This document shows, in pieces, positions 22,354 to 32,809 of a stretch of 64,000 nt of DNA; positions within the stretch are counted from its first letter, which is position 1, and the number at the start of each line of letters is the position of its first letter. The stretch spans positions 42,229,655 to 42,293,654 of the forward strand of contig CM037792.1 of the NCBI GenBank assembly GCA_021229015.1, in the 5' to 3' direction. The notes under the pieces were generated by a model. That model was not told the origin of the DNA and did not search any database. It worked only from the letters and a program-made list of their open reading frames with translations. Source of the stretch: Solen grandis (Eukaryota > Mollusca > Bivalvia > Adapedonta > Solenidae). The position numbers were made by a program, and so were the translations under genes.

Positions 22354-22509
22354 CATTTCCAGCTCGTGTAATATACACCGGTTTGTTTTTATTGTAGACA
22401 AATAAAGTGTTTGCTTTCGTGTCTTGACAAGCTGGTTCCGCCTTCGATAATATCTAAAGTCGGCCAACCAGTGAGAACGGGAACCTATGATTATATTAGC
22501 GGAATTCAA
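22354..22509 (-). CDS. Probable first exon of the minus-strand gene
   Basis: A strong donor (GGAAATG|GTAAGTC) closes the exon. In the frame required by exons 21213-21279 and 16781-16877 it is open from an ATG at 22507-22509 (MNSANIIIGSRSHW). A second ATG forms the very last codon of the exon. Either could be the start; the intervening peptide is Arg-rich and undistinguished, so the last-codon ATG with a long 5' UTR is quite possible. The transcription start is not visible. Confidence 0.5.
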
Positions 22510-23040
22510 AATGAATAAGAGAAATGTTTAAGAAATATAGGAAAGGATTATTTTGAATCAGATACGCAAAATATATATATTAAAAATATCCTATAATTGG
22601 GTTTACTCGCATGAAAACTTTATTGCAGGAAAAAGACTAAAATGGTGAGATGTTTATGAAGAGCCTAACTTGATGGTCATAAATAAAATATTTATAAAAT
22701 ATAAATTATAGAAATGATAATTATACAAGAACATACCATCGCACCTAGACTACCTGCCCATTTCAATAATCACAGTATTCAGGCCCGGATCCAGAAATTT
22801 TCAACTGGGGATGCTCAAAATATGAATATGGTATCAGTGCAGAGGGGTCTGAAAAAAAATTGTTTCTAGGATGACGGTAATGCATTCTGGGGTGTACACC
22901 TGGGACCCATCCTCCTCTCGCATACAAAACCATGGTCGGTAGCCGGGGCTCCAACTAACAGCCCTCTAAACCAATATATAGATCCGTGAAAATATTTTTT
23001 CTATGTGATTTATAGTGTCATTAGTACGAAATTTATGGCA
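22510..23040. other. Upstream region, no gene
   Basis: Sequence upstream of the probable first exon. GGCCCGGATCCAGAAATTTT near 22783 resembles a transposon end but I found no partner. No convincing TATA box or CCAAT box lies close to 22510. Confidence 0.3.
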
Positions 23041-23440
23041 CTGGCTGCACGGCTAGGTTGCGACTTATGATCCAGCCTGTGGACTTCTTCTTCTTCCGTT
23101 TACTGCCCACATTCAACATATTTGAATATACTGGCAAGACACGCGCATGGTTAAAAACAGGATAAAAACAATGGTTAGTGATTTAGTATGTGAATGATGA
23201 CACTCGAGTTTTGAATATCTCGAGCGACTCAGATGAGGCTATATCCGGCGGCAATTTGTTCCAGTCTCTGGTGGTGTTTACGAAAAATGACCATTTTCTA
23301 CAATCTTTAGTAGCGGTTTGTTGTGCGTAAGCATGGCTGTTAGTATGTCTTGAATGTCTATTTGGCTTTTGAAGATAATTTTCTTTTTTAATCGCGACCA
23401 TGTTGTTTACTATTTTATAAAACATTATAAGACTTTTTTT
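23041..23440 (-). pseudogene. LINE C-terminal fragment (jockey/CR1-type ORF2 end)
   Basis: Minus-strand 23183-23425 encodes MFYKIVNNMVAIKK, then a variable part, then FFVNTTRDWNKLPPDIASS and LEIFKTRVSSF. This order (M.YKI.N..V followed by RDWN.LP.....S.E.FK) is the typical carboxy end of many animal non-LTR retrotransposon polyproteins, just after the reverse-transcriptase domain. The catalytic domain is missing. Sequence down to about 23041 may be its 3' UTR. Confidence 0.7.
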
Positions 23441-23990
23441 ATTATATTAAATCTAATCTCATTGAAATTTAAAAAAAATAAATACAAAAAGTAATTGATA
23501 ACGTTTTTTATTTTCTCTGCACAATACAGTAATTAATGGAGTATTACATTATATTTAAAGTTGGGCTTATTAAAATAGCATTATTGGGTTATATTTTAGA
23601 AGATTTTATTTACATTTTATTGTCCATTTGTTGTTTTAAATACAATGCCTTTAGTTTATACATATATTTATGCTTATCTTATAATCTGTAAGACAGAGGG
23701 AGATCGAGCGAACGTCCGTCTTATCACGACGTTCAAAACGCGTTTATTACATTATCCTCGTACATTATCGCTATACGTGCATTAACCATACCTGCGACAT
23801 GTATACTCAGACACAGTGCCGTTGCCAAGGTGACAGCGGAGATAAGTGACAGCAGGGGTCGGCCTGGGACTGGTAATTTGGCCAACTTTATTTCAGTTAG
23901 GGGCTCATAATGGGGATTTCCACTACTGGCCACAAATATTTACCATATCAAGGCAATTTCAGTCACCTAGAAAATTGTATGAGCATGCCA
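23441..23990. other. AT-rich sequence without recognised feature
   Basis: I see no gene or repeat boundary here beyond a GACAGAGGGAGATCGAGCGA stretch at about 23692. Confidence 0.3.
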
Positions 23991-25005
23991 GCTGTGTGTG
24001 TGCATGGAGATGTCAGAGATGGTTGACCTTATCGAATGTTTTGCTGAAATCTAGCAATGTGTATGTATATGTCAAAATCCCCAAGGCCCAAAGGTTGTTG
24101 GATATAAAAATCCCCTAGCAAAAATCAATAGGGGTGTCAAAATCTCCTAGTTGAAAATGAAGGGGTTGTCAGAATCCTCTAGATTCAGAATCCTCTAGGT
24201 GGCACCCATGCTTAAGGTAGGCAGGTGCTAAAGTCTTAGGTTATGGAGGCACTCAAAATACCCTGAATTATTGAGTAGTCAAAAGTCCTCAAACTACTGT
24301 GTACACATCATTGAGTAATTGTGAAATATTACGAGTTGACACTGGTACAAACTGATAATTGTCAATTTGCTATATGTGCTAAATATTTCAATGTCCAGTT
24401 ATTTCAAATTATTTAAACATTAAACTTATATATGATCTGCTTTATTGCTTCAAGAAAATTCTGCAAAATGTTCTCACCAGCAATATACTGGAGGCAAAAT
24501 GTCTTAAGTCGCTCAATACAAAGGTTGAAAGGCATTCAGTTAGCCCAATTCAAGCTCCTTATCATCAACATGTATCTTAATTTGATTTATAATAGCAATC
24601 AATTGGATACTTATTTGTCTATCTATCAAACTAATTTTATTGAATGGTAAATCTGTTTACAAAAATAATTAATAGCATTCATGAAATATGCACTATAAAG
24701 ACAAAATAAACAAATAAACAGAAATCCATATGCATAAAATTATCAAAGGAATTATAATATTATTGCAACAATGTTACATAAATCAGAATATTATAATACT
24801 TGGACCTAGAGGATTTTGACAACCCCTTCATTTTCATCTAGAGGATTTTGACACCCCTACCACTTTTGGTGCTAGGGGATTTTGAAGCTAGGGGATTTTG
24901 ACAACCCCTTCATTTTCATCTAGCGGATTTTGACATACACATTGCTAGATTTCAGCAAATCCTTCGATAAGGTCAACCATCTCTGAAAGCTCCTTAATTT
25001 ACAAA
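23990..25005. mobile_element. Foldback element 1, arms made of GATTTTGACA/CCCCTAG sub-repeats
   Basis: The left arm (about 24068-24200) repeats CAAAATCCCCTAG-type words. The right arm (about 24802-24945) is the inverse, with GAGGATTTTGACAACCCC and CTTCATTTTCATCTAG. The inversion extends about 60 bp beyond the element on both sides: text matching a LINE (DISKSFDKVN region) is present at the right (24945-25005) and inverted at the left (23990-24050). The centre (24200-24800) is AT-rich with no coding sequence. Confidence 0.55.
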
Positions 25006-25631
25006 CTCCAAGAACATGACAGCAAGCTGTGTCTTGAATCAGGTCCTTCCTCAAGGCAGAAGTCAATCTGTAAATGCTGATCAATTTCCAGTCACTTCAG
25101 GAGTGTCCCAGGGGTCAGTGCTTGGTTCTCTCCTTTTCCTCCTTCCTATCAAAGATCTCCCAGTCACGCCTATTTTGCAGATGATACAGCAGTGAACCTT
25201 AATGTTACCTCCTTTGCTGACTGCCAAACCCTTCAAGAAGACCTGAAACTACAGAATATTGGGGAATTCACGAAATTTGGAATTCAATCCCAGCAAATGC
25301 CAAATCATGCATCTCTCAATCCTTACTAATTCTTCTTCAAACTAAATGGTCAAACACTTAGCCCGGGAGACACTCAAGATCCCATAGCATCAAAATTCCC
25401 TTGGTCCAAAAGTGGTAGGGTATTCAAAATCCCCTAACCAAAATCGGTTACATAGTTCTCTCCTTTATCTTATTAGTCTCAACCCATCCTATTACTCTGT
25501 CATCATTATGTTTTTCATAATTAGAATTCTCCATATAAAATGCAATATACTAGAATTTTTATGCAACTTTTTTACAAACAATATTGAAATGTAAATGAAA
25601 TTGAAATGGAATATCAAATAAATGAGAGAGA

Positions 25632-27645
25632 CAAGAGGGCCATGATGGCCCTTGATCGCTCACCTGAGTATAGGGTTACTCAAGGAACATCAGTCTGTAT
25701 AACAAGAGCCCGAGGGCTCTAATCCACTCACCTGAGTAAAGATAAAATGTCCCACCATAAAGTTACAAAAGATAGGTTAAAGATCAAGGTAACAATGCTG
25801 CATGCCAAATATCAAAGCTTCCGGCCATATGATTTCAGAGAAGAAAATTTTCTAGATTTTTTTCCTTTATTAGCCTATGCTGAAGAAAGAAACCCCCTGG
25901 GCGGGGCCAATTTTGACCCCAGGGCCATTATTTGAACAAACTTGGTAGAGATCATAAGACAATGCTACATGCCAAATATCAAACCTCCCGGCCATAAGGT
26001 TCCAGAGAAGAAAATTTTTCTAGATATATTCCTATATAAGCCTATGTTAAAGAAAGTGACCCCCAAGGTGGGGCCAATTTTGACCCGACGGCCATAATTT
26101 GAACAAACTTGGTAGAGATCCACTAGACAATGCTACATGCCAAATATCTAAGCTCTAGGTCATATGGTTCCAGAGAAGAAGATTTTTCTTGATTTGTTCC
26201 AATATTAGCCTATGTTAAAGAAAGTGACCCCAAGGGCGGGGCCAATTTTGACCCCAGGGCCATGATTTGAACAATCTTGGTAGAGATCCACTAGACAATG
26301 CTTCATGCCAAATATCTTAGCTCTAGGCCATACGGTTTCGGAGAAGAAGATTTTTCTAAGTTTTCCCTATATAAGCCTATGTTAAATAAAGTGACCCCCG
26401 GGGCGGGGCCAATTTTGACCCCAGGGCCATGATTTGAACAATCTTGGTAGAGATCCACTAGACAATGCTTCATGCCAAATATCTTAGCTCTAGGCCATAC
26501 GGTTTCGGAGAAGAAGATTTTTCTAAGTTTTCCCTATATAAGCCTATGTTAAAGAAAGTGACCCCCAGGGCGGGGCCAATTTTGACCCCAGGGCCATGAT
26601 TTGAACAAAATTGGTAGAGATCCACTAGACCATGCTTCATGCCAAATATCTTAGCTCTAGGCCATACGGTTTCGGAGAAGAAGATTTTTCTTAATTTGTT
26701 CCAATATTAGCCTATGTTAAAGAAAGTGACCCCCAGGGCGGGGCCAATTTTGACCCCAGGGCCATAATTTGAACAAACTTGGTAGAGATCCACTAGACAA
26801 TGCTACATGCCAAATATCTAAGCTCTAGGCCATATGGTTCCAGAGAAGAAGATTTTTCTTGATTTGTTCCAATATTAGCCTATGTTAATGAAAGTGACCC
26901 CCAGGGCGGGGCCAATTTTGACCCCAGGGTCATGATTTGAACAATCTTGGTAGAGATCCACTAGACAATGCTTCATGCCAAATATCTTAGCTCTAGGCCA
27001 TACGGTTTCGGAGAAGAAGATTTTTCTAAGTTTTCCCTATATAAGCCTATGTAAATAAAGTGACCCCCAGGGCAGGGCCAATTCTAACCCCAGGGTCATA
27101 ATTTGAACAACTTTTGTAGAGATTCATTAGACAATGCTACATGCCAAATATCTTAGCTCTAGGCCTTATTGTTTCATAGAAGAAGATTTTTAAAGTTTTT
27201 CACTATATAAACCTATGAAAAATAAAATGACCCCTGGGGCGGGGCCAATTTTGACCCCAGGGTCATGATCTGAACAACTTTTGTAGATGTTCATAAGACA
27301 ATTCTACATACCAATTATTAAAGCTCTAGGCCTTACGGTTTTGCAGAAGAAGATTTTCTAAGATTGCATTTTAAAAATCTATTTTTAGCTCCTGTGACCT
27401 ACTTATTCATCCAATCAAAATAATTTGAACAACTTTGATAAAGGTCATGATAAGGATGATTCCTGTGAAGTTTGGTCAAAATCCATCCAGTGGTTTAGGA
27501 GGAGAAGTCGTTTGAACGAAAAGTTGACGACGGACGCACGCACGGACGCACGGACGCACTGACGCACGGACGCACGGACGATGGACGACGGACAACGGGC
27601 GATCACAAAAGCTCACCTTGAGCACTTTGTGCTCAGGTGAGCTAA
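25632..27645 (+). mobile_element. CAAGAGGGCC...GTGAGCTAA element with ~168-bp tandem core
   Basis: The start is CAAGAGGGCCATGATGGCCC; a second start-like CAAGAGCCCGAGGGCTCTA occurs at about 25703. About ten units of ~168 bp follow, each with GAAAGTGACCCCCAGGG, GGGGCCAATTTTGACCCC, ATTTGAACAAACTTGGTAGA, ATCTTAGCTCTAGGCCATA and GAGAAGAAGATTTTTCT. The end is a run of GGACGCACG units (27530-27580), then GGGCGATCACAAAAGCTCAC and the terminal hairpin plus CTAA. The units are highly similar, suggesting recent expansion or homogenisation. Confidence 0.7.
27530..27590. repeat. GGACGCAC short tandem repeat
   Basis: ACGCACGCACGGACGCACGG and similar text is repeated seven or so times inside the 3' part of the element at 25632-27645. 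Confidence 0.75.
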
Positions 27646-28339
27646 AAAACAAGGACAACATCAACAATTAAATGATGCTGATAATAACAAGTATCTTTAC
27701 CAAGTTCCAATAATTAGTTACACTGATTAAATAGTTTTTTTGTAATTTTTACTTCATTTTGTGATTGATCTTTATTACCCTCCCACCTAATCTCTCAGGC
27801 CCCTTTAGCCACCTGCTTTTCCAGACAGATAAGACCGTGTGTTAGGTAGCAGTGTGTCACATGGAGCCACATATACATTCCAATTTTCAATTTCAGGTGT
27901 CACCAAGGAGATTCTGAATCTAGGGGATTTTGACAACCCCTTCATTTTCAACCAGGGGAATTTGAACCCCCTATCCTTTTTTGGCCAGGGGATTTTGAAT
28001 ACACTGCCACTTTTGGACCTAGGGGATTTTGAAGCTAGAGGATTTTGACATAGGCTCACTTAGCCCTGTAAAGGATGACTGGTATCTTGGTGTCGTCATC
28101 AGTCATGACTTAAACTGGAAGACACACACATACAGAGTAATAGTAGGCACAATCGGAACACTAGGTTTCAGTAAACGCAATGACAATACATAACACGTAC
28201 GTATAAATGCTAAAATGCCTCCACTGATTGGTCACCACACACGCAAAGACCAATATACAAAACATTGACGCACAGTCAGATTGGTCAACAAGAAAACCGT
28301 ATGCGGGTGCCAGGGCTCGTCTGTTTTTATTAAAAAAAT

Positions 28340-28790
28340 TGGGAGATAAATAAGATGAAAATGGGCCCAATAGTTATGGCCCTTGATGAGAATGCAGCCC
28401 TTATGATAGTGAACAAGTATGTGAAGCTTGATGACAGACGGTTTAATAGTTTAGAAGTTATGGCCAAGGTTAACCCTTTCCCTCATAGAGGAACCATGAA
28501 AAGACCTATGCGAACAGCATAAAACCAGATCAGCCTGCGAGTAACTCGCAGGCTGATCAGGTTTTATGCTGTTCGCTGCTCCTCAGTGGTCTGGAAATGA
28601 GGATTTTGTAATTAAATTTGGTAAGGTTTAACTGTGGTTTTCTGCAGATCAGGCTTTATGTGGTACCTATTGAGTGCGTCAAAATGAGTCTATATGAGGG
28701 AAAGGGTTAAAGTTTTTGTAGTCGACGTCGACGCCAACTACAAAGACGACACAGAGTGATGACAATACCTCGACATTTTTTTCTTTGAAA
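28340..28790 (+). repeat. Interspersed repeat hosting TTAA element copy 4
   Basis: Text such as GTTATGGCCCTTGATGAGAA, GTATGTGAAGCTTGATGACA and TAGAAGTTATGGCCAAGGTT is interrupted at the TTAA by the palindromic element at 28470-28710. It resumes AAAGTTTTTGTAGTCGACGT, then GACGCCAACTAC and GATGACAATACCTCGAC. This style resembles other mollusc-type tandem-unit elements. Confidence 0.5.
28470..28710. mobile_element. TTAA palindromic element, copy 4, with readable empty site
   Basis: The inner ends CCCTTTCCCTCATAGAGG and TATATGAGGGAAAGGG lie between two TTAA. Removing the insert and one TTAA restores continuous host text CCAAGGTTAAAGTTTTTG, so TTAA is a genuine target duplication. The central hairpin is intact. 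Confidence 0.78.
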
Positions 28791-29150
28791 AACAGAAGAG
28801 CTGAAAATGACTATTCAAAAACACACAAGTGTCACAGAGCTACATGGCACACTTGGACGGAGGACACTGGAGAGAGACATCCATCATGTTTTACTACCAT
28901 AATCTTAAAGCTATTTCTCTCTCTCCTCCCCCCACCACCCCTTTCCTAGAAGTTCAAATCAGATTATCTCTTCAAATGCATCCCTACACGCATGTCAGAT
29001 CAAGCCCTCCATAGGCATGTCAGATCAACTTCTTCAAATGCTCCTTTTTTCCCGCGTGGAATAGATTACCAGAACACGTTAAAATCTTGCTTGCTATCGA
29101 ACCATTCAAAGAGGCAGCGGTCAACCTCCCCTAGTTACAGTCAGTTATTT

Positions 29151-29823
29151 AATCTTTCTTCTTTTTTAGTTTTCACTTGTGGCGCGCACACTTTGCTAAG
29201 TATACTCAATATATAGAAGATATTTGTTTGTTTTTAGTGGATATAGAATATATCTCATCGAGTTGTGATACACTTTTAATATTTTCACGAGCGCGTATAC
29301 AGTTTTTTTAATTTTATGCTAACGGCAGGTGAAAGTATGGAACTACATGTGTATTTTGTATAGATCTATATCACCGAAACTGTGTGATATAGATTTTATC
29401 TCACTGACAGAACCCAGTATTTTATGCTAACTGATGAAATTTACTGTGCTATATCAGTGAGATAAATTCCATATCTCACGGTGGCCCGGGTGATAGATTT
29501 GCCGGTACTTCTTTACTTATAAAGGATATATATATATACATGTATATATAGGTGTGTAGAAATTTTTAGCATAAAATTTGCTTGTTTTGAGTAAATATGA
29601 AATAAATTTCAGCTCGAAGTGATACTATTTTCACATTTCGCAACGTGCTCTTGAAAATAGTGACATCGTATCAATTCTTTATGAGATTAATAAATATCCT
29701 CTATATCTCAATATATTGTATAACTTAGTAACCATGTTTTTTTTAACCGAGAGCGATTATGGCATTATGATTTTCGAATAACGCTATACCGTCAACTTAA
29801 ATTTCATCGTTATTATATTAAAT

Positions 29824-29826
<3 letters not shown>
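29151..29826. other. AT-rich sequence without gene
   Basis: Several partly inverted ATATAGATTTTATCTCACTG / CAGTGAGATAAATTCCATAT pieces occur around 29385-29480, but no bounded element or coding sequence is seen. Confidence 0.35.

Positions 29827-29873
<47 letters not shown>
29827..29873. repeat. (TA)n microsatellite
   Basis: Uninterrupted TA dinucleotides, about 23 units. Confidence 0.95.
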
Positions 29874-29876
<3 letters not shown>

Positions 29877-30170
29877 GGCAATTGCTTATCTCTCCATATG
29901 TAATGGGAGATTACTGAGTCATTTATCGAAATATTTCTAGTTTGAGTTGATTCCCTTCTATATCAGCCGTTAATCGGGATCATGAGTATTCTCAATTCCT
30001 GAAATTTTTGTGCGTGTTCAAGAACTGTTATGCAGTATGTGATAAACATAAATCATTTCTATTTAACTCTTTTTAATAAGGTAACTGGTTCGATCAAAGG
30101 CGTTTATCATAGTATTAACAATTTGCATAATGATGCTGTGCAGGAAATGACGCCGAACGGAATATGACGT

Positions 30171-30172
<2 letters not shown>

Positions 30173-30209
<37 letters not shown>
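30173..30209. repeat. poly-T tract
   Basis: About 37 consecutive T residues. The length is unlikely to be exact in an assembly. Confidence 0.9.
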
Positions 30210-30213
<4 letters not shown>

Positions 30214-30887
30214 CAAGTGGAACGTGCTTCATCATTTGTAAATCAAGTTCAGAAGGTAAGAAATGTTTCATTTTCAGTGTTCATTATGCTAAAAAATGAG
30301 TGATTATATTGTCGCGTTGGAGTTTGCCATCACAGCGAACGTTTTTCGCTCAAGTACATATAAGCGACATCCTCTATCATAAAATCAATGATAAACAGAA
30401 AACAATGGTAGGCCTAACAGGAGGGACTTGGAAAAAATGTACAGCCAGGCTGTAAAAAATATTACTGTTTTCAAGATTGTTTGCTGATTTCTTGGCATAT
30501 GTGCTTCAATCTCCATTCATTTTGAAAAACAGGAACTAAGTATCTTCCAGCACTCTCTGCATCAGAAATGCATCAAGTCAGTGAGATTAAAAGTGAAAGT
30601 TCAGATAATCTGTACTGTACTGGACAATATTATTTGTTCATAAATGGCATAGACTAACTTCCAATTTGACTCCCTGGAAAGACAAACACTCTTTTTACTG
30701 TTATTTCTTATTACAAATAGCTTTGAGAGAAATCATTTATGATGCAAATCACACAATAATTGTTCAACTGTAGGCAGTGATAATGCAAGCGGCCAGGCGC
30801 GTAGCTGAGCCCAAATTGATTTTACGCACTCTGCTAGGGGGGTCCGGGGGCATGCTCCCCCGGGATGTTTTTTGTAATTGGAACGGT

Positions 30888-32191
30888 CTATGGTGTCATT
30901 TGTGAGAGCGGCACAAGTCCAGAAAGAACGTGTTCTATGGCGACGAGACCTACTATGAAGCCGAACTGAGTGACCACAGCTCTGAATGCACCAGCCTTGG
31001 CGTCACCATAGTTAAGGCTTAGGTCCTCTAAGCAGTTAACAACGGTTGGGTACGAGCACTTAAACGTATTCAGTGCGTCTGCTCTGGCTGCCCATCGAGT
31101 TTCGCATAATGACTGGAGTTTTGTACGACTCTCCATCTCTTCGCGGCAAGCTTGGTCGTCGCCAACGTCTCCCGAAATCTTAACAACCGTTTTCCCGAGT
31201 AATTGAACAGAAAAGCCACTTCTTGTACTGTCTTCATCATGTTTCTAGAGAGTGGCTCCTCAGATGCATGTATTATTGCTAGGTTTAAGCAGTGCGCCTT
31301 GCAGTGCGTGTAAATTGCATCGGGAATTATCTGCCGTACCCGCGCTTGGACGCCACGGAATCTTCCGGACATGTTGGACGCCCCGTCGTAACCTTGACCC
31401 CTCATTTTCATTATATCTACTCCGGCTTGTCTAAGGTTGGCTACAAATGCATTTGACAACGCTTCACCAGTTGTTGATTCGCATTCAGCGAAAGCGATAA
31501 AGTCTTCTCTCACTGAACTGGTAGTGGCGTCGAAGTACCTCAAACAAAGCGCCATTTGCTCCATGGTGGAGGCGTCCGTGGCTTCGTCAGCAATAAAACC
31601 AAAGAATGAGGCACTATTGCATTTCTGCACTATTTCCTCTTTGAGCTGATCACCGATGATTGAGATTAGTTCGTTTTTAATTTCGGGTGAGGTGTATATT
31701 GTCCTTGGGTCACCATTCTCTAAATGTTCCCTAAGCACTAGATTGTATTTTGATTGGTACTCCAGCAACGCCTTAAAGTTACTGGCACTGTCGTTATGCC
31801 CACGTAACGCCAAATCTGTTTGCCACACAAGATGATAGTGTCAACTATTCCTTTCAAAATGAGTCTGTTCTTACAAACTATAGCATCATGAGCAGAGGAA
31901 ATCGATTGTGCGATGTTCTTCAATTTCCCGGACATTACTGACTCGAAGTTTTCAGCCGCTTCAAGAGATTCTACGTGTGTCTTACATTTTATATGTGCGG
32001 TGATGGTCTTACCAAGATTGCTTGGATCGGTTGCTGGTTGCGACACAAGAGACAGTTTCTTCTCTGCAGCGATTCCCCCGAATAAGTGGCACGGCCCACA
32101 ATATGCTCCCTCTTTGGACTTTGAATAACGTAGCCATGTGTTTTCGACAAACCAATGCGCCTGAATTTTACGGAACTTCCCGTTGATGTAC
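30888..32191 (-). pseudogene. hAT-type transposase exon 2 (TTF zinc finger + DUF4371), frameshifted
   Basis: The acceptor CTCTCTGCAG joins exon 1 in phase. The exon opens with a TTF-type zinc-finger region (WFVENTWLRYSKSKEG, then YCGPCHLFGG and HIKCKTH). A DUF4371/RNase-H-like transposase core follows, with LALRGHNDSASNFKALLEY, the first catalytic-type Asp in FIADEATDAS, the second in GQGYDGASNMSGRFRG and a CKAHCLNLA motif. Frame changes are needed near 31830 (before LALRGH) and near 31180. The last part (LCETRWAARADALNTF) ends at 30888. The hAT dimerisation region and final catalytic Glu are absent, so the protein is truncated as well as frameshifted. The family resembles ZMYM/ZNF862-like hAT proteins. 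Confidence 0.8.
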
Positions 32192-32675
32192 CTGCAGAGA
32201 GAAAAATACGATTATATACTTGACTAGTCAGCATTAATTTTGTAATACCTCCGTCGTTTTTGAAAAATGCTCAAAACCAAATGGAGATGATCCCAAAACA
32301 CAATGATTGAACAAAATTATATTAAAAAAAATCCTTAAAATAAGTGATACAGGTGGGGCTCGAACCCGCGCCGGAAGATGACAATTGCTTACAATGCCGT
32401 GATTACAACCAACCACTCGACCATTGTGTCTCTTCAATAACGTGCGCACTCTATATAATACATAAACTTAAAGCCTTCTGTCGTGACCGGATCTGTGACT
32501 GTTTTAACTTTTACACATATGTAAACTGTTTCATATTATACAATAAATGCAATTATGATTGTATTAAAATATGTAAAATAATTATTTACAAAATGTGAGT
32601 ATTCAATATGGTTCTAAAACACTCAAGCAGCGATATATCTGCCAGAATTTAGTATTGTTAAAGAAATGTATTTAC
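32192..32675 (-). other. Intron of the hAT-type transposase gene
   Basis: It starts GTAAATAC after exon 1 and ends TTTTTCTCTCTGCAG before exon 2. It contains a tRNA-like SINE head. Confidence 0.7.
32344..32445 (-). mobile_element. tRNA-like sequence (SINE head) in the transposase intron
   Basis: On the minus strand an A-box-like TGGTCGAGTGG and a B-box-like GGTTCGAGCCCC are spaced as in a tRNA with a long variable arm. The ends do not pair as an acceptor stem, so a SINE head or tRNA pseudogene is more likely than a working tRNA. Confidence 0.5.
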
Positions 32676-32809
32676 CTGCTGGGGAATGTAAACTGATGCA
32701 CAGTATCCCATTTACTCTTTAAGAGACACATTCGGTCATTGTCATCGGATATCCTCTCATGGAAAGCATCGGGGTATGGTGGGTTGTGAGGGTTTAAAAG
32801 TGTAGCCAT
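32676..32809 (-). CDS. hAT-type transposase exon 1
   Basis: ATG at 32807-32809 starts MATLLNPHNPPYPDAF; the exon contains 44 codons plus AG and ends at donor CAG|GTAAATA. The segment has DDNDRMCLLKSKWD and leads directly into the zinc-finger exon. Joining at AG|G makes Arg and keeps the frame. It lies inside the element bounded by the CAGGCGCG inverted repeats, so it is transposon-encoded, not a host gene. Confidence 0.75.

Larger units (their letters stand above)
25371..28047. mobile_element. Foldback element 2, same arm family, inserted in the LINE
   Basis: The left arm (about 25371-25440: CCAAAAGTGGTAGGGTATTC, AAAATCCCCTAA) is inverted at the right (about 27900-28047: GGATTTTGAATACACTGCC, CACTTTTGGACCTAGGGG, AGAGGATTTTGACATAG). 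LINE sequence flanks it on both sides in the same orientation. It carries the element at 25632-27645. The left arm is shorter and more decayed. Confidence 0.6.
24946..29150 (+). pseudogene. LINE reverse transcriptase, broken into pieces by insertions
   Basis: Plus-strand fragments appear in correct ORF2 order. The first is DISKSFDKVN near 24950. SGVPQGSVLG and the FADDTAV active-site region follow near 25100-25195, then LNGQTLSPGDTQ near 25345-25370. After foldback element 2 comes YLGVVISHDLNWKTHT near 28085-28130. The C-terminal end, with SIMFYYHNLKAI and WNRLPEHVKI, is at about 28850-29140. Frames shift and stops occur, so the copy is dead. Insertions are at 25371-28047 and roughly 28170-28790. 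Confidence 0.7.

Noticed and set aside
32344..32445. Functional tRNA gene on the minus strand
   Set aside because: Good box-like motifs but no paired acceptor stem; it is better explained as a SINE head inside a transposon intron.
30888..32809. Host gene of the ZMYM/ZNF862 type
   Set aside because: The exons lie between matched inverted repeats and a target duplication and the frame is broken, so it is the transposon's own transposase.
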